Assembly: GCA_021813435.1 (NCBI GenBank)
Contig: JAKAKR010000008.1
Span: 124,001 to 188,000, forward strand
Source: Nanobdellota archaeon
GTDB taxonomy: Archaea > Nanobdellota > Nanobdellia > Woesearchaeales > UBA9642
Direction: 5' to 3'
Length of the DNA stretch: 64,000 nt
The position numbers and the translations under genes were made by a program. The notes beneath the pieces were generated by a model that worked only from the letters and a program-made list of their open reading frames with translations, was not told the origin of the DNA and searched no databases. This document shows positions 10,701 to 18,154 of this stretch, in pieces (the stretch's first letter is position 1; each line of letters begins with the position of its first letter).

Positions 10701-13700
10701 TGTAAGTAGTTGGATGAATAGTTCAAATGTGACAATCATGGGTTCAACATCAGTAACTGCAAATAATTTCAATGGCGCGACAACAAATTTCAGATATTAT
10801 GATACTACAGAATTAACCGCACTCGCTAATGTCATCCTCGAAAAAGTAGGAATCGGAAAAATCGCATGGAATGCTGCAGTCAATGTGAGTTCTGTGAACT
10901 TCGATGCAAATATTATCATGGGCGCTAATGCTATTTATGTGAATAGTTCTGCATTATCGTCGACATTAAATTCCAGCGCAAATCTCACCCTATACAATGT
11001 ACCTTATGATCAGCCAATCATCACGCGTGATGGAGAAATATGCACGACATGTACGCAGTTTTCATTTGTAGGCGGAACATTAACATTCAATGTTTCTGGA
11101 TTCAGTAATTATAGTACGGTTCAAAACACCAGTATGCGTATCTGGGATAATAATGAGGGTAATGCATCATTATATGACGGCAATACTCTCAAATATGTCA
11201 ATCAGACAGTATTCATCTATGCAAATTACTCGAACGCAACCAGCAATGTGTCAATAACTGGCGCAACATGCGTTTTAAATATCAGTAACGGATTTAATGG
11301 GGTCATGAGCTATAATTCAACACCAGCATTATACTATCAAAATCTTACCTTCAACAACGCCGGAGTATACACGTACAACATTTCCTGTAATACGACAGGA
11401 TTTGCAAAGATTAATCTTACCAATACCATTAATGTAACGATTAATCCATTCCCTGTGATGCACACTCCGCGTATCGCTCCCTCGCCTGCGTATGCGAATG
11501 AATCATTACGCGGATATTGTAATGCAAGTGATGCAAATACGAATGAACTGTATTATGCTTGGATTTGGTACTTGAACGGCGCAGTCAATAGTACGGGTAA
11601 TACGACAGGCGGTGGTAGCAGTGGTGGCAGTAACTGGACATATCAAGAGAACTCGAACGGAACAGCCTATTCAGGTTCATGGGATAGTTTTTATGGCGTA
11701 TCATATATTTATGATGGTACTTGGACGACCTATTTTGTTTACTCGACAGCCGGAGCGTATTATTATGCCAATTATACGAAACCTGCAAATGCGCAGAATA
11801 ATAGTTTGTGGCAAGTGGCAGATGCTGCAGGAACAGTCAATCTCAGTATTGATGTTTCGTGTTGGAGTCAGACGCCGTTACAGTTTGGACTCTATAATAA
11901 TCAAGCTCTTTCTATAACAACATGGTCTTGTTGGAATGGAAGCAGCTGGACGACATTGCGTAACGTATCATCAACCCTCGTATACGAGGAAGCAATATGG
12001 TGGAATATCACGACTGCAGGTGGTGGCAGCGGAACAAATTATACACAGGGTCTTGAAGTCAATGTTGCAAATGTTTCGAGCAGTAACCTCTCTGCTAGTC
12101 AGAATTGGACTTTCTCTTGCCAAGCGAATGATTCTGCTCTGACATCGTTCTGGCTTAACAGCTCAGTAACAACAATACAATCATTGAATGCTGCACCTGT
12201 CATGAATTCTTCTCGTATTTCTCCGTCGATCGCATATGCGAATGATACGCTCCTTGGTTATTGTAACGCAACTGACGCGGATAACAACAATGTGACATAC
12301 TCTTGGATATGGTATCTGAATGGTGCAACGAATGCCTCCGGAGCAACATCGAGTAATTATACGCAAAGTCTTGAGGTTAATGTTGCAAATGTTTCGAGCA
12401 ACAATCTTTTTGTCGGCGACAACTGGACGCTCTCGTGTCGTGCAAATGATAGTCAGAGTACGAGCAGTTGGCTTAACAGCTCGAACGTGATGATTCAACC
12501 GAATGCATCCACTACTCTTAATATCTTATTTGTTCCACCGACTCCGGATAGTGGTACTTCTACTTTGAATACATCCACCATTGTTAATGTGAGTATCAAT
12601 GCATCTGCTCCGAGCAATCTCTCAGGGATTATTTGGAATTGGAATGGCACGAATTATACGATGTATAATAACTCTGTAGTATTATTATATAATCTCAATA
12701 ATGTGCCAGTATTCGGCGAGAATGCGTCGAGCAATAAGACTTTTGACGCGAGCGTGTATGGCAATAATGGTACCTGTCAGAATATGGGCGCAGGATGTAG
12801 TTATGTTGCAGGAAAATATGGTTCTGGCTTGCAATTTGATGGCATCAATGATTATGTTAACGTGAGTAATCCTGCTCCCCTGAATGATTTAGGCCCTGCA
12901 ACGTGGTCACTCTGGGTCAAGCGGAACAGTCTTACAAATTATGGTACCTTATTATACAAGAGTGATGGCAATACTGATGATGGTTGGTGGATTGATTTTA
13001 GAAACAATGGCGGTCCGGAATTAGGGGTTCAAATAGTTTATAGCACTGCGAATATTAAAAGGTATACTAATACGAGTCTACCGGGTGTGGGGCAATGGTT
13101 CCATTTAGCGGTTACTTGGGATAACACTTCAGTCAACTCCGGGGCGAGGGTATATATTGATGGTGTTGAAGTCGCGTATAGTTCAAGTTCTGGTCCGACA
13201 GGAACACACGCTTCTGATGCAGGAGATCCATTGTATATCGGTTGGGGTTTATCGGGTGCTCCGAATTATTTCAATGGTTCCATTGATGAAGTGATGATTT
13301 GGAATAGGAATCTTAGTGCATCAGAGATTAGTCAGCTCTACAAATCTAATCTCTATAAATACGATTCGAGTAATTGGCAATTCACCGCTAATCAATCTAA
13401 TCTCAGCTCAGGAAGTTATTCATACTTTGCATGTATGAATGATACTGCAGGATTAAATAATTGTACAGAGACGAGAATTCTTACCATCACTAATATTTCA
13501 AATACTCCGCCGGTGATAAATTCTTCGCGTATTTCTCCGTCGATCGCATATGCGAATGATACGCTCCTTGGTTATTGTAACGCAACTGACGCTGACGGCA
13601 CTAATCTTACGTATAATTGGAAGTGGTTCTTGAATGGCGCGCAGAATACTTCTGGAACAACATCGAGTAATTATACGCAAAGTCTTGAGGTTAATGTTGC

Positions 13701-15915
13701 CAATGTTTCTAGTGGCAATCTTTCCGTTGGTCAGAACTGGACATTCTCCTGTCAAGCGAATGATACTCAGGCAACGAGTAGTTGGCTGAATAGTTCAAAT
13801 GTTATAGTACAAGCACCATTTGGTTCATTGAGTGTTATCATCACTTCACCTCCGGCGGATATTTCCATGAATCAGAATTCCACATTCTACTTGAATGCGA
13901 CAGTGACATGCAATGGAGCTGCTGGCGCCATCTGTGGGATAGTTTACGCAAATGCGCGATATAATGCGACAAGTACAACGCCAGATACATTGATTAATAC
14001 AACGAGTGGTGCAACACCTTTTGTGATGACATCGGGCGGTAATGGTTCGCCTGTTCATGTGTGGAATGTTACGGATATTAATGGAAATAACTCGTTTGGC
14101 GTGGCTGTTGATTCTTCAGGTAATGTTTATACCGCAGGACGAGACAATAGTAATGATTATTATACTGTTAAGTATAATTCTTCTGGTTCTCAGGTGTGGA
14201 ATGTTACAGATACACACGGTTATTGGGTGTATGGCATTGCTGTTGATGCTTCCAGTAACGTCTATGTGACAGGATATACTTCTAGCAATGATTGGTATAC
14301 TGTTAAGTATAATTCTTCTGGTTCTCAGGTGTGGAATGTTACTGATACAACAGGATATAGGCCTGGCGGCATTGCTGTTGATTCTTCCGGCAATGTCTAT
14401 GTAACAGGGAACCTTGACGGTGCATCTTCTTATTATTATACTGTTAAGTATAATTCTTCTGGTTCTCAGGTGTGGAATATTACTGATACCGCTGGAAAGT
14501 ATGCGTATGGCATTGCTGTTGATACTTCAGGAAACTTCTATATTACTGGAGAAGATTCCAGCTTTAATTATTATACTGCAAAGTATAACTCTAGTGGTTC
14601 GAAACTGTGGAATGTTACAGATACGATCGGTACCGAAGCGTACGGTATTGCTGTTGATACTTCCAGTAACGTCTATGTGACAGGATATACTGGTAGCGGC
14701 GATTATTATACTGTAAAATATAATTCTACAGGGCAACAGCTGTGGACCGCCGCCGATACCTACGGAGATACTGCGAACAGTGTTGCTGTTGATTCTTCGG
14801 GTAACGTGTATGTGGCAGGGTATAATTCCACGTTTGATTGGTATACTGTTAAGTATAATTCTTCTGGTTCTCAGGTTTGGAATGTTACAGACGCAAACGG
14901 ATATAAAGCGTACGGTATTGCTGTTGATTCTTCTCATAATGTCTACGTGACGGGAAATAATGGTACGTATTATTATACAATCAAGTATTCACAGGCATCA
15001 TCACAATCAAACCCACAAACATCCTCGGGAAGTCTGACTCAAGGGCAATCTTGGAATGTTACGTGGACGGCGAATGCAACCGGTAGTACTGGTTCTAGTT
15101 ACTTTATCGATGTATTATTTAATAGCAGTTATGGTGCAAGCAATATCACTGCTAATGACACTGCAGACCGGAAGATAACAATCACTTCGGCAAACACTCC
15201 TCCATCAATAACTACAGTCCCTGCAATCGTCGCGCAGGACCCAGTTGAATCGCAGTCAAAACTTATTGCGATCAATTTCACAGTCAATGATCCGGACGGC
15301 AACGCGACGATCAATATAAGCAGCGCGATAGTCACTGTAAATAACTCTGGAATAACGCGGACCACCACTGCATGCAGCGGCAGTGCTATCAATGCAACAG
15401 CGCAGAATATCAGCTGCAATCTCACACTCAACTATTATGATCCTGCAGGGAGCTGGTCACTCAATGTTTCAATCAAGGACGCCAGCGGAGCATACACTGA
15501 GAATACCACGACTACCTTCACGTATAATGAGCTCTCTGCAATCACACTCAGTCTCAGCACTCTTGACTTCGGAACCCTTGCTATCGGCGCAGAGAACAAG
15601 ACCGCAAGTCCTATTGTCATCAATAATACTGGCAATATCAACTACAGTGCCATTGCGATTAAAGGATATGATCTTGCTAATGGAAGCTATCTTATTGGCG
15701 CCGCAAACTTTAGCATCAACACCACAAACAGCTCAACAGGAATCCTCATCCTCAATAATACACTCATCAATATCACAGGCGCTGCACTTGCCGCAGATAC
15801 CGACGCCGTGAAATCCAATGAGACACTCTATCCTTATGTCGACGTTCCCAATACTGTCCTTCCTGCAGCAGTCTATCGCGCAATCGCAGAATGGGTACTG
15901 GTACCCAGCAAATAA
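4708..15915 (+). CDS. Giant N-glycosylation-rich modular surface protein (about 3735 aa)
   Basis: The ATG at 4708 is chosen because a membrane-spanning signal or anchor (about residues 18-45) follows directly; GGAGGAG lies 16-22 bp upstream. Further in-frame ATGs upstream lie inside the HTH gene. Order of parts: Asn/Thr-rich stalk (5.05-5.53 kb), archaeal surface domains (5.55-7.2 kb), eight Ig-like repeats of type A between 7.2 and 13.8 kb, two beta-sandwiches of type B (9.56-10.43 and 13.81-15.18 kb), and a C-terminal domain (15.19-15.9 kb) paralogous to the protein at 3092-3934. RCC1-type and SBBP-type propellers and a repeated unnamed module are inserted inside repeats; a LamG domain sits between repeats. 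N-x-S/T sites are extremely dense and there is no C-terminal anchor. An adhesin or S-layer-like role is likely but inferred. Confidence 0.9.
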   Translation: MNTIDITSEVQMPQTRKAKLLGALLLCVIALGLFLYAFTPVFTGHTVFEQTVQLTLNKNYSATREDSLNITQSLKSLRISGSIIGEGNATIWLKTSSGVQYKIYDTREIPAHSPGSNLITGQVIGENNSNETINDTSNLTAFINDTSTIDNTTINDTRFRNDTAPIHERIIDSNFTHETIVSNMTVPAESFTIDNTTHSGAANITENLTENTTTNITAIMTENITTMENTTTTENMTKHQALPPETSGSLEALTPPAENITNITRNMTKNVTLSVIESRTFSDVCLETCALSGVEPTYTIYIEIDGNATLTLNTLHYTYEESIVQTKPIENITVVGTASINLSEYFTGQKLIYDITTLKNSNVSIAHGILTLTALMNGTETAKIYAVSGNSMLESNAFIIRSSTLETTEITDTIDIEDNLTKDLLKDKFKKLDFSKVIKRLDKIKNTTASYDIEFTPKQKSPNKVKIAELKNISTLESIDFIDYKQHKQSKVMTDVVVINALNITNATIILKKSGQVNAIARCDNYTIATATCAQWVITAIPFIDHGDSIEFTVTHFSAYGGIIEITKAEHLDENRTFIADIYNETQALDNVWSEPIYTHEYVRVMFKQNLTATNDITVYVRNVLQANTRIAVYEKDSAQIIALFPSINETKYYTAYLSNLTQPQAVFDLRIVNADNDSHAYLEFDHIVDPTYTMTSNSASVSATNISTGSRLNVSVNVTVDSNKGVWSMYINSSLITGGSALRVDGSCTGSDSWKVVRFIEDGVICATGSASSNLSAGMLYCDGAAGTAIEKFEVEACSGANFGDPYTFYSDCQGNSGSDACAGFGDATSAVSLYGPPLINSSRMSPTTAYTISTLQGYCNATEGDGQTVKYYYIWYLNGAQNTTGSTSSNYTQGLEINVANVSSSLLAIGQNWTFACLGSDGTNSSWLNSSTITIQSLAPLMNSSRISPLIAYANDTLLGYCNATSPAGLNVSYNWKWYLNGIQNTTGTTTSNYTQGLEINVANVSSSQLAAGQNWALSCLASDGNLNSTWMNSTTLSIITPPTINSSRMTPSTPQDNDVLFGYCNATANNGTLLYYNYMWYVNGVANTTGTLFKEGSISAGNYHTCGIRANDSRVMCWGKNTEGELGDGTTSDKYTPTLINDSSAYLMVSASHTHTCAIRANDSRVLCWGGNVDGEIGDGTTTSPRLNPTLANASYGFKYISTGIYDTCAIRANDSRMLCWGGNTYAQVGDGTAVNPRPNPTLTNITVGFFAATNGERFSCGIRINDSRVMCWGTNGEGELGDGTISTRLNPVNINDAAAYIAISSGQYHTCAIRANDSRMLCWGYNNYGQLGDGTGNTRLNPVLVNVSYGFSAVTTNYYTTLGIRANDSRIIGWGTNAQDQTGDGTQVTPRANPVLASDSSAFSSITSGSGHGCAVRINDSRVLCWGYNLYGEVGDGTTTTPKLSFTFINDSSGYFAGFWQGQERLVDVIDSTTTTNGQTWMLSCQVNDSQNASNWMNSTSVCIGGNCNIPPIIFSSRISPSIAYANDTLRGYCNATDVDNNNLTYNWKWYLNGVQNTTGTTNNYTQGLDANVADISSGNLSIGQNWTLSCQANDGTTNSSWLNSSVIVINAPYGSLSVAITAPSTDISVDQNSTFYLNATVTCTGATGAVCGIVYANARYNTSSATPDTLINTTGGGTPVYMMGNRSMCYQESANVSTACGGLSTGTYANESTAGWNALSNLTDENWSSYGYTAGLGGDSATLYINYTKPSGSSNTSLWQIANGNDTFINVRNISLPQLCWDYSATIIRLKVVSGNGALPSADYVTWSCYNGTGYFGLNTTTSNHLVYEDAMWWNISGSSNPQTSPTSLSQGQSWSANWTVNATGTTGTSYVVDVLFNSSYGASNVSNNDTANKQICIGSCSSNAAPVMNASRISPTSPRINSTLLGYCNATDGDNDNVTYSWVWYKNSVQNRTGIMASNYTPRIEINVANITDTLTPYDNWTLSCQANDSINVSSWMNSSNVTIMGSTSVTANNFNGATTNFRYYDTTELTALANVILEKVGIGKIAWNAAVNVSSVNFDANIIMGANAIYVNSSALSSTLNSSANLTLYNVPYDQPIITRDGEICTTCTQFSFVGGTLTFNVSGFSNYSTVQNTSMRIWDNNEGNASLYDGNTLKYVNQTVFIYANYSNATSNVSITGATCVLNISNGFNGVMSYNSTPALYYQNLTFNNAGVYTYNISCNTTGFAKINLTNTINVTINPFPVMHTPRIAPSPAYANESLRGYCNASDANTNELYYAWIWYLNGAVNSTGNTTGGGSSGGSNWTYQENSNGTAYSGSWDSFYGVSYIYDGTWTTYFVYSTAGAYYYANYTKPANAQNNSLWQVADAAGTVNLSIDVSCWSQTPLQFGLYNNQALSITTWSCWNGSSWTTLRNVSSTLVYEEAIWWNITTAGGGSGTNYTQGLEVNVANVSSSNLSASQNWTFSCQANDSALTSFWLNSSVTTIQSLNAAPVMNSSRISPSIAYANDTLLGYCNATDADNNNVTYSWIWYLNGATNASGATSSNYTQSLEVNVANVSSNNLFVGDNWTLSCRANDSQSTSSWLNSSNVMIQPNASTTLNILFVPPTPDSGTSTLNTSTIVNVSINASAPSNLSGIIWNWNGTNYTMYNNSVVLLYNLNNVPVFGENASSNKTFDASVYGNNGTCQNMGAGCSYVAGKYGSGLQFDGINDYVNVSNPAPLNDLGPATWSLWVKRNSLTNYGTLLYKSDGNTDDGWWIDFRNNGGPELGVQIVYSTANIKRYTNTSLPGVGQWFHLAVTWDNTSVNSGARVYIDGVEVAYSSSSGPTGTHASDAGDPLYIGWGLSGAPNYFNGSIDEVMIWNRNLSASEISQLYKSNLYKYDSSNWQFTANQSNLSSGSYSYFACMNDTAGLNNCTETRILTITNISNTPPVINSSRISPSIAYANDTLLGYCNATDADGTNLTYNWKWFLNGAQNTSGTTSSNYTQSLEVNVANVSSGNLSVGQNWTFSCQANDTQATSSWLNSSNVIVQAPFGSLSVIITSPPADISMNQNSTFYLNATVTCNGAAGAICGIVYANARYNATSTTPDTLINTTSGATPFVMTSGGNGSPVHVWNVTDINGNNSFGVAVDSSGNVYTAGRDNSNDYYTVKYNSSGSQVWNVTDTHGYWVYGIAVDASSNVYVTGYTSSNDWYTVKYNSSGSQVWNVTDTTGYRPGGIAVDSSGNVYVTGNLDGASSYYYTVKYNSSGSQVWNITDTAGKYAYGIAVDTSGNFYITGEDSSFNYYTAKYNSSGSKLWNVTDTIGTEAYGIAVDTSSNVYVTGYTGSGDYYTVKYNSTGQQLWTAADTYGDTANSVAVDSSGNVYVAGYNSTFDWYTVKYNSSGSQVWNVTDANGYKAYGIAVDSSHNVYVTGNNGTYYYTIKYSQASSQSNPQTSSGSLTQGQSWNVTWTANATGSTGSSYFIDVLFNSSYGASNITANDTADRKITITSANTPPSITTVPAIVAQDPVESQSKLIAINFTVNDPDGNATINISSAIVTVNNSGITRTTTACSGSAINATAQNISCNLTLNYYDPAGSWSLNVSIKDASGAYTENTTTTFTYNELSAITLSLSTLDFGTLAIGAENKTASPIVINNTGNINYSAIAIKGYDLANGSYLIGAANFSINTTNSSTGILILNNTLINITGAALAADTDAVKSNETLYPYVDVPNTVLPAAVYRAIAEWVLVPSK
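8002..9099 (+). repeat. Seven RCC1-type propeller blades inserted in an Ig-like repeat
   Basis: Seven tandem units of about 50 residues carry H-T-C-x-I-R-A-N-D-S-R, then V-x-C-W-G-x-N-x-x-G-x-x-G-D-G-T, the signature of RCC1/ATS1 beta-propeller blades. Seven blades make a closed ring. The block lies between the NTTGT and NGQTWMLSC parts of the third type-A repeat. Unit 6 has lost both cysteines (T-L-G-I-R and I-I-G-W-G). Confidence 0.85.
9781..10233 (+). other. Inserted module S, copy 1, inside a type B beta-sandwich
   Basis: About 150 residues lie between the TPDTLINTT and NPQTSPTSL parts of the first type-B domain. It shares with copy 2 (11629-12015) the pattern Y-x-N-Y-T-K-P, S-L-W-Q-(I/V)-A, T-W-S-C-(Y/W)-N-G and L-V-Y-E-(D/E)-A-(M/I)-W-W-N-I. 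I do not recognise a named family; a jelly-roll or discoidin-like fold is possible. Confidence 0.65.
11629..12015 (+). other. Inserted module S, copy 2, inside an Ig-like repeat
   Basis: About 129 residues are homologous to the insert at 9781-10233 but sit in a different host fold, the sixth type-A repeat. Gly/Ser linkers flank both sides (TGGGSSGGS before, AGGGSG after). The insertion point matches that of the RCC1 block in the third repeat. Confidence 0.65.
12676..13341 (+). other. LamG/concanavalin-like domain of the giant protein
   Basis: The segment shows YGNNGTC, GLQFDGINDYVNV, TWSLWVKRN, WFHLAVTWDN, RVYIDGVEV, YIGWG and GSIDEVMIWNRNLSASEI. This is the order of motifs in LamG-like jelly-roll (concanavalin A-like) domains, which bind carbohydrate or matrix ligands. 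It is flanked by Ig-like repeats. Confidence 0.85.
14050..14991 (+). repeat. Seven SBBP-type propeller blades inserted in a type B beta-sandwich
   Basis: Seven units of about 45 residues follow the pattern (V/L)-W-N-V-T-D-T, G-I-A-V-D-S-S-G-N-V-Y-V-T-G, Y-Y-T-V-K-Y-N-S-S-G-S, characteristic of SBBP/NHL-like beta-propellers. The block separates TPDTLINTT from NPQTSSGSL of the second type-B domain, the same loop that holds module S in the first. Neighbouring blades are nearly identical in DNA, for example at 14161, 14297, 14441 and 14851. Confidence 0.85.
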
Positions 15916-15963
15916 TATTTTTCAACGCAGCAATGCGTGTTTACCTGCTGCATTGACCGCAGA

Positions 15964-16175
15964 GTTTATAAAGAGATGCCGCTTTCCTTGCCTTAGATAA
16001 AAAATAACCTGTGATGATCTTTAAGCAGTACACATTCTTTCGATGTGAACCTTAAGGGTCACATCTTTACATCCGCAGAACTCGCGGTAAAGATGCAGTA
16101 TATTCTGAAGGCAACGCCTGCAATGATGGCGTCCGTAACAGTAATATACCGGTTATACTACGGAAGTGTATAGAA
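15964..16175 (+). promoter_or_regulatory. TATA box and long structured 5' leader of the DEAD-box helicase gene
   Basis: GTTTATAAAG at 15964-15973 predicts transcription start near 15997, leaving a leader of about 180 nt. GATGTGA (16042-16048) can pair with TCACATC (16059-16065), while CATCTTTA plus CCGC (16062-16076) can pair with GCGG plus TAAAGATG (16084-16095). The two hairpins share 16062-16065 and exclude each other. CACAT (16031-16035) can also pair with ATGTG (16043-16047). ACGCC/GGCGT (16114-16118 with 16128-16132) and CCGTA/TACGG (16133-16137 with 16159-16163) follow; the last stem includes part of the weak GGAAG before the ATG. This looks like an RNA switch or thermosensor. Confidence 0.55.
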
Positions 16176-17486
16176 ATGAAATTTGATGAATTAGGCCTTG
16201 CGCCAACAACACTCTCCCTCTTAGGGAGCAAAGGAATTATAGAATTGACGCCGATCCAGGAAAAAACAATCCCTGCCATCGTACAGGGCAAAGATGTCGT
16301 CGGGCATTCAGTCACGGGATCCGGAAAGACCCTTGCATTCGCATTACCCCTTGTCGAAAAGGTTGTGCGCGGTGCAGGATTGCAAGTGCTGGTCCTTGTC
16401 CCTACCCGCGAATTATGCGTGCAAGTCAAGGATGTCTGCGACATGCTGGGGCGGCTTAAGCAGCTCCATACGACTGCAGTATATGGCGGCGTGAGCCTAG
16501 AACCGCAGGCTGCAGCATTGCGACACGCAGATATACTCGTCGCAACACCGGGGCGACTACTCGACCATATGGAGCGACGATCCATTAATCTCCAAAAAAT
16601 ATCCTGGCTTGTCCTTGACGAAGTCGACAAGATGTTTGAGATGGGATTTGTCGAAGACGTCGAGCGCATCATCAGGCAGCTGCCACAAAAGCGTCAGACC
16701 ATGCTTTTCAGTGCAACATTCAACCCGAAAGTGCATCAGCTTGCAACAAAGTATTTGCATGCTCCGCTTGTGGTCAAGGTGCAGACTCTTGTCGATAAAT
16801 CACGACTTACACAGCAATATTATGTTGTTGATGATACCATGAAATTTTCTGCGCTCGTCCACTTTCTGAAGCACAAGACTGAAGGACTTGCAATGGTGTT
16901 TTGCGGGACACGCGATTATGTCGATATTGTCGCACGAAACCTGCGTCAAAACGGCATCAATGCGATGCCGATCCATGGGGGATTGTCGCAGAATAAGCGT
17001 CTCTATGCCCTTGACGCGCTCAAGAAAGAGCATATCGATGTCCTTGTTGCAACTGATGTTGCGGCGCGCGGCCTTGATATCAAGAATGTGACGAATGTCT
17101 ACAATTATGATGCGCCAAAGACCGCAGAAGAGTATATCCATCGCATCGGTAGGACTGCACGTGCAGGAGCAAATGGCGCTGCAATCAGCCTTGTTGCCCG
17201 CAGGGATTTTGATAATTTCAGGCGCGTACTTAATGATCACTCATTACAGATTGTGCGTGCAGATCTCCCGGCAGTCGAGCGTGCACGGTTCAATACGCGT
17301 TCAGGCAATGACCGTGAGTCTTCTCGACATGGATTTCGCAGTCATGAATCGCGGGATGCAAGACGACCGGCTTCAGGTTCGCGCGGTCCACGCTCACACA
17401 CACCATCAAGAGGAAGACGGTTCTCTGCTGAGGGTCGCTCAGATACCTCGCGTAACGATGGATTCGGTGGACGGGGCAGAAGTTAA
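16176..17486 (+). CDS. DEAD-box ATP-dependent RNA helicase (DEVD variant) with RGG/Ser-rich tail
   Basis: The protein unwinds or remodels RNA duplexes. All core motifs are in order: LTPIQ Q-motif (24-28), Walker A TGSGKT (47-52), PTREL (76-80), TPGR (124-127), DEVD (148-151) in place of DEAD, SAT (179-181), then ATDVAARGLD and HRIGRTARAG in the second RecA domain. Residues after about 370 are a basic Arg/Gly/Ser tail, typical of cold-associated helicases and likely to bind RNA. The RNA leader upstream is highly structured, consistent with autoregulation. The neighbour on the right is convergent. Confidence 0.93.
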   Translation: MKFDELGLAPTTLSLLGSKGIIELTPIQEKTIPAIVQGKDVVGHSVTGSGKTLAFALPLVEKVVRGAGLQVLVLVPTRELCVQVKDVCDMLGRLKQLHTTAVYGGVSLEPQAAALRHADILVATPGRLLDHMERRSINLQKISWLVLDEVDKMFEMGFVEDVERIIRQLPQKRQTMLFSATFNPKVHQLATKYLHAPLVVKVQTLVDKSRLTQQYYVVDDTMKFSALVHFLKHKTEGLAMVFCGTRDYVDIVARNLRQNGINAMPIHGGLSQNKRLYALDALKKEHIDVLVATDVAARGLDIKNVTNVYNYDAPKTAEEYIHRIGRTARAGANGAAISLVARRDFDNFRRVLNDHSLQIVRADLPAVERARFNTRSGNDRESSRHGFRSHESRDARRPASGSRGPRSHTPSRGRRFSAEGRSDTSRNDGFGGRGRS

Positions 17487-17506
17487 AAAATCTTTATACC
17501 GTTCGA

Positions 17507-18070
17507 TTAGTTGAGCCACAGTAATCCTTTCTTTACTTCTTTTCTGATTTTTTCTTTTTGTTTTTCATCAACTTTCATTGCATTATCGATGTGGAATACG
17601 CGTGATGTGATGCCGCAGAATCCGAGAATGTCGCGGGTCATACCCTTATAATAGCGATGTCCGAGAAATACCTGGAATATCTTGGGCGATCCTGAGGTGA
17701 TAAAGACTGCAGCCTTTTTTCCTTTGAGTAGGCCCATTGGTCTGCCATTCACGTATTTGAATGCAAATCCTGCAGTAAATATCTTGTCGATAAATCCCTT
17801 GAGAAGTGCAGGAACAGTCCCCCACCAGATAGGGTAAATGAAGATGAGTTTCTCAGTGTCATGGATGAGTTTTTGGATCTGTTTATTTTCGTTGCTGATG
17901 ACTTGTTTTTCAAGTTCTTCTTCGTGCAGCACCGGGTCATACTTCATGTGATAGAGGTCAAGGACCTTGTATTCCTCGCCTTTCTTGTCCAGTGTCGCAG
18001 TTATCTCTTCAAGTATCAGTGGGTTGTGCCCCGCGGTTTTGGGATGGCAGTAGATGATTAATGTTTTCAT
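17507..18070 (-). CDS. NAD(P)H:quinone oxidoreductase, flavodoxin-2 family
   Basis: The 187-residue protein begins MKTLIIYCHPKTAGHN, the FMN/FAD-phosphate loop of the NQO1/KefF/MdaB family. FIYPIWWGTVPALLKGFIDK follows at about 77-96 and FITSGSP near 120-126, which form the isoalloxazine-binding loops. It should catalyse two-electron reduction of quinones or similar electrophiles in the cytoplasm. The ATG at 18070 is preferred over an earlier in-frame start because GAGG lies about 11 bp upstream. It follows the DoxX-type gene by 84 bp in the same direction, so a shared redox or stress role is plausible. Confidence 0.88.
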   Translation of the reverse strand: MKTLIIYCHPKTAGHNPLILEEITATLDKKGEEYKVLDLYHMKYDPVLHEEELEKQVISNENKQIQKLIHDTEKLIFIYPIWWGTVPALLKGFIDKIFTAGFAFKYVNGRPMGLLKGKKAAVFITSGSPKIFQVFLGHRYYKGMTRDILGFCGITSRVFHIDNAMKVDEKQKEKIRKEVKKGLLWLN

Positions 18071-18154
18071 ATGTTCAATCCTCATATTTTTATCTCTGGT
18101 CATGGTTTATTTTTAAGAATAAAAGAAAAGAATGAAAATAAAAAACTTGTGAAT

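Larger units (their letters stand above)
7219..13812 (+). repeat. Eight Ig-like 'type A' repeats of the giant surface protein
   Basis: Each copy, about 100 residues without inserts, starts near N-S-S-R-(I/M)-S-P, continues Y-A-N-D-T-L-x-G-Y-C-N-A-T, W-x-W-Y-L-N-G-x-x-N-x-T-G, Y-T-Q-x-L-E-V-N-V-A-N-V, and ends N-W-T-x-S-C-x-A-N-D. Copies begin near 7219, 7531, 7840, 9247, 10436, 11455, 12187 and 13507. The copies at 7840 and 11455 are split by foreign domains at the same loop. Two cysteines per copy (GYCNAT and SCxAND) could form a disulfide. DNA identity is high between copies: a stretch encoding SSRISPSIAYANDT recurs nearly unchanged near 9270, 12210 and 13530. Confidence 0.85.

Noticed and set aside
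14527-14937. A long open frame antisense to the SBBP blades
   Set aside because: It is a mirror of the repeats, with no start signal and repeated Asn/Arg/Ile content typical of a shadow frame.
14050-14991. Regular DNA repeats that could be mistaken for a CRISPR or minisatellite
   Set aside because: The period follows 45-residue propeller blades in one open frame; there are no unique spacers and no leader.
16067-16672. Minus-strand frame across the helicase leader and N-terminus
   Set aside because: The opposite strand encodes intact helicase motifs; the antisense product is Ser/Arg-rich and featureless.
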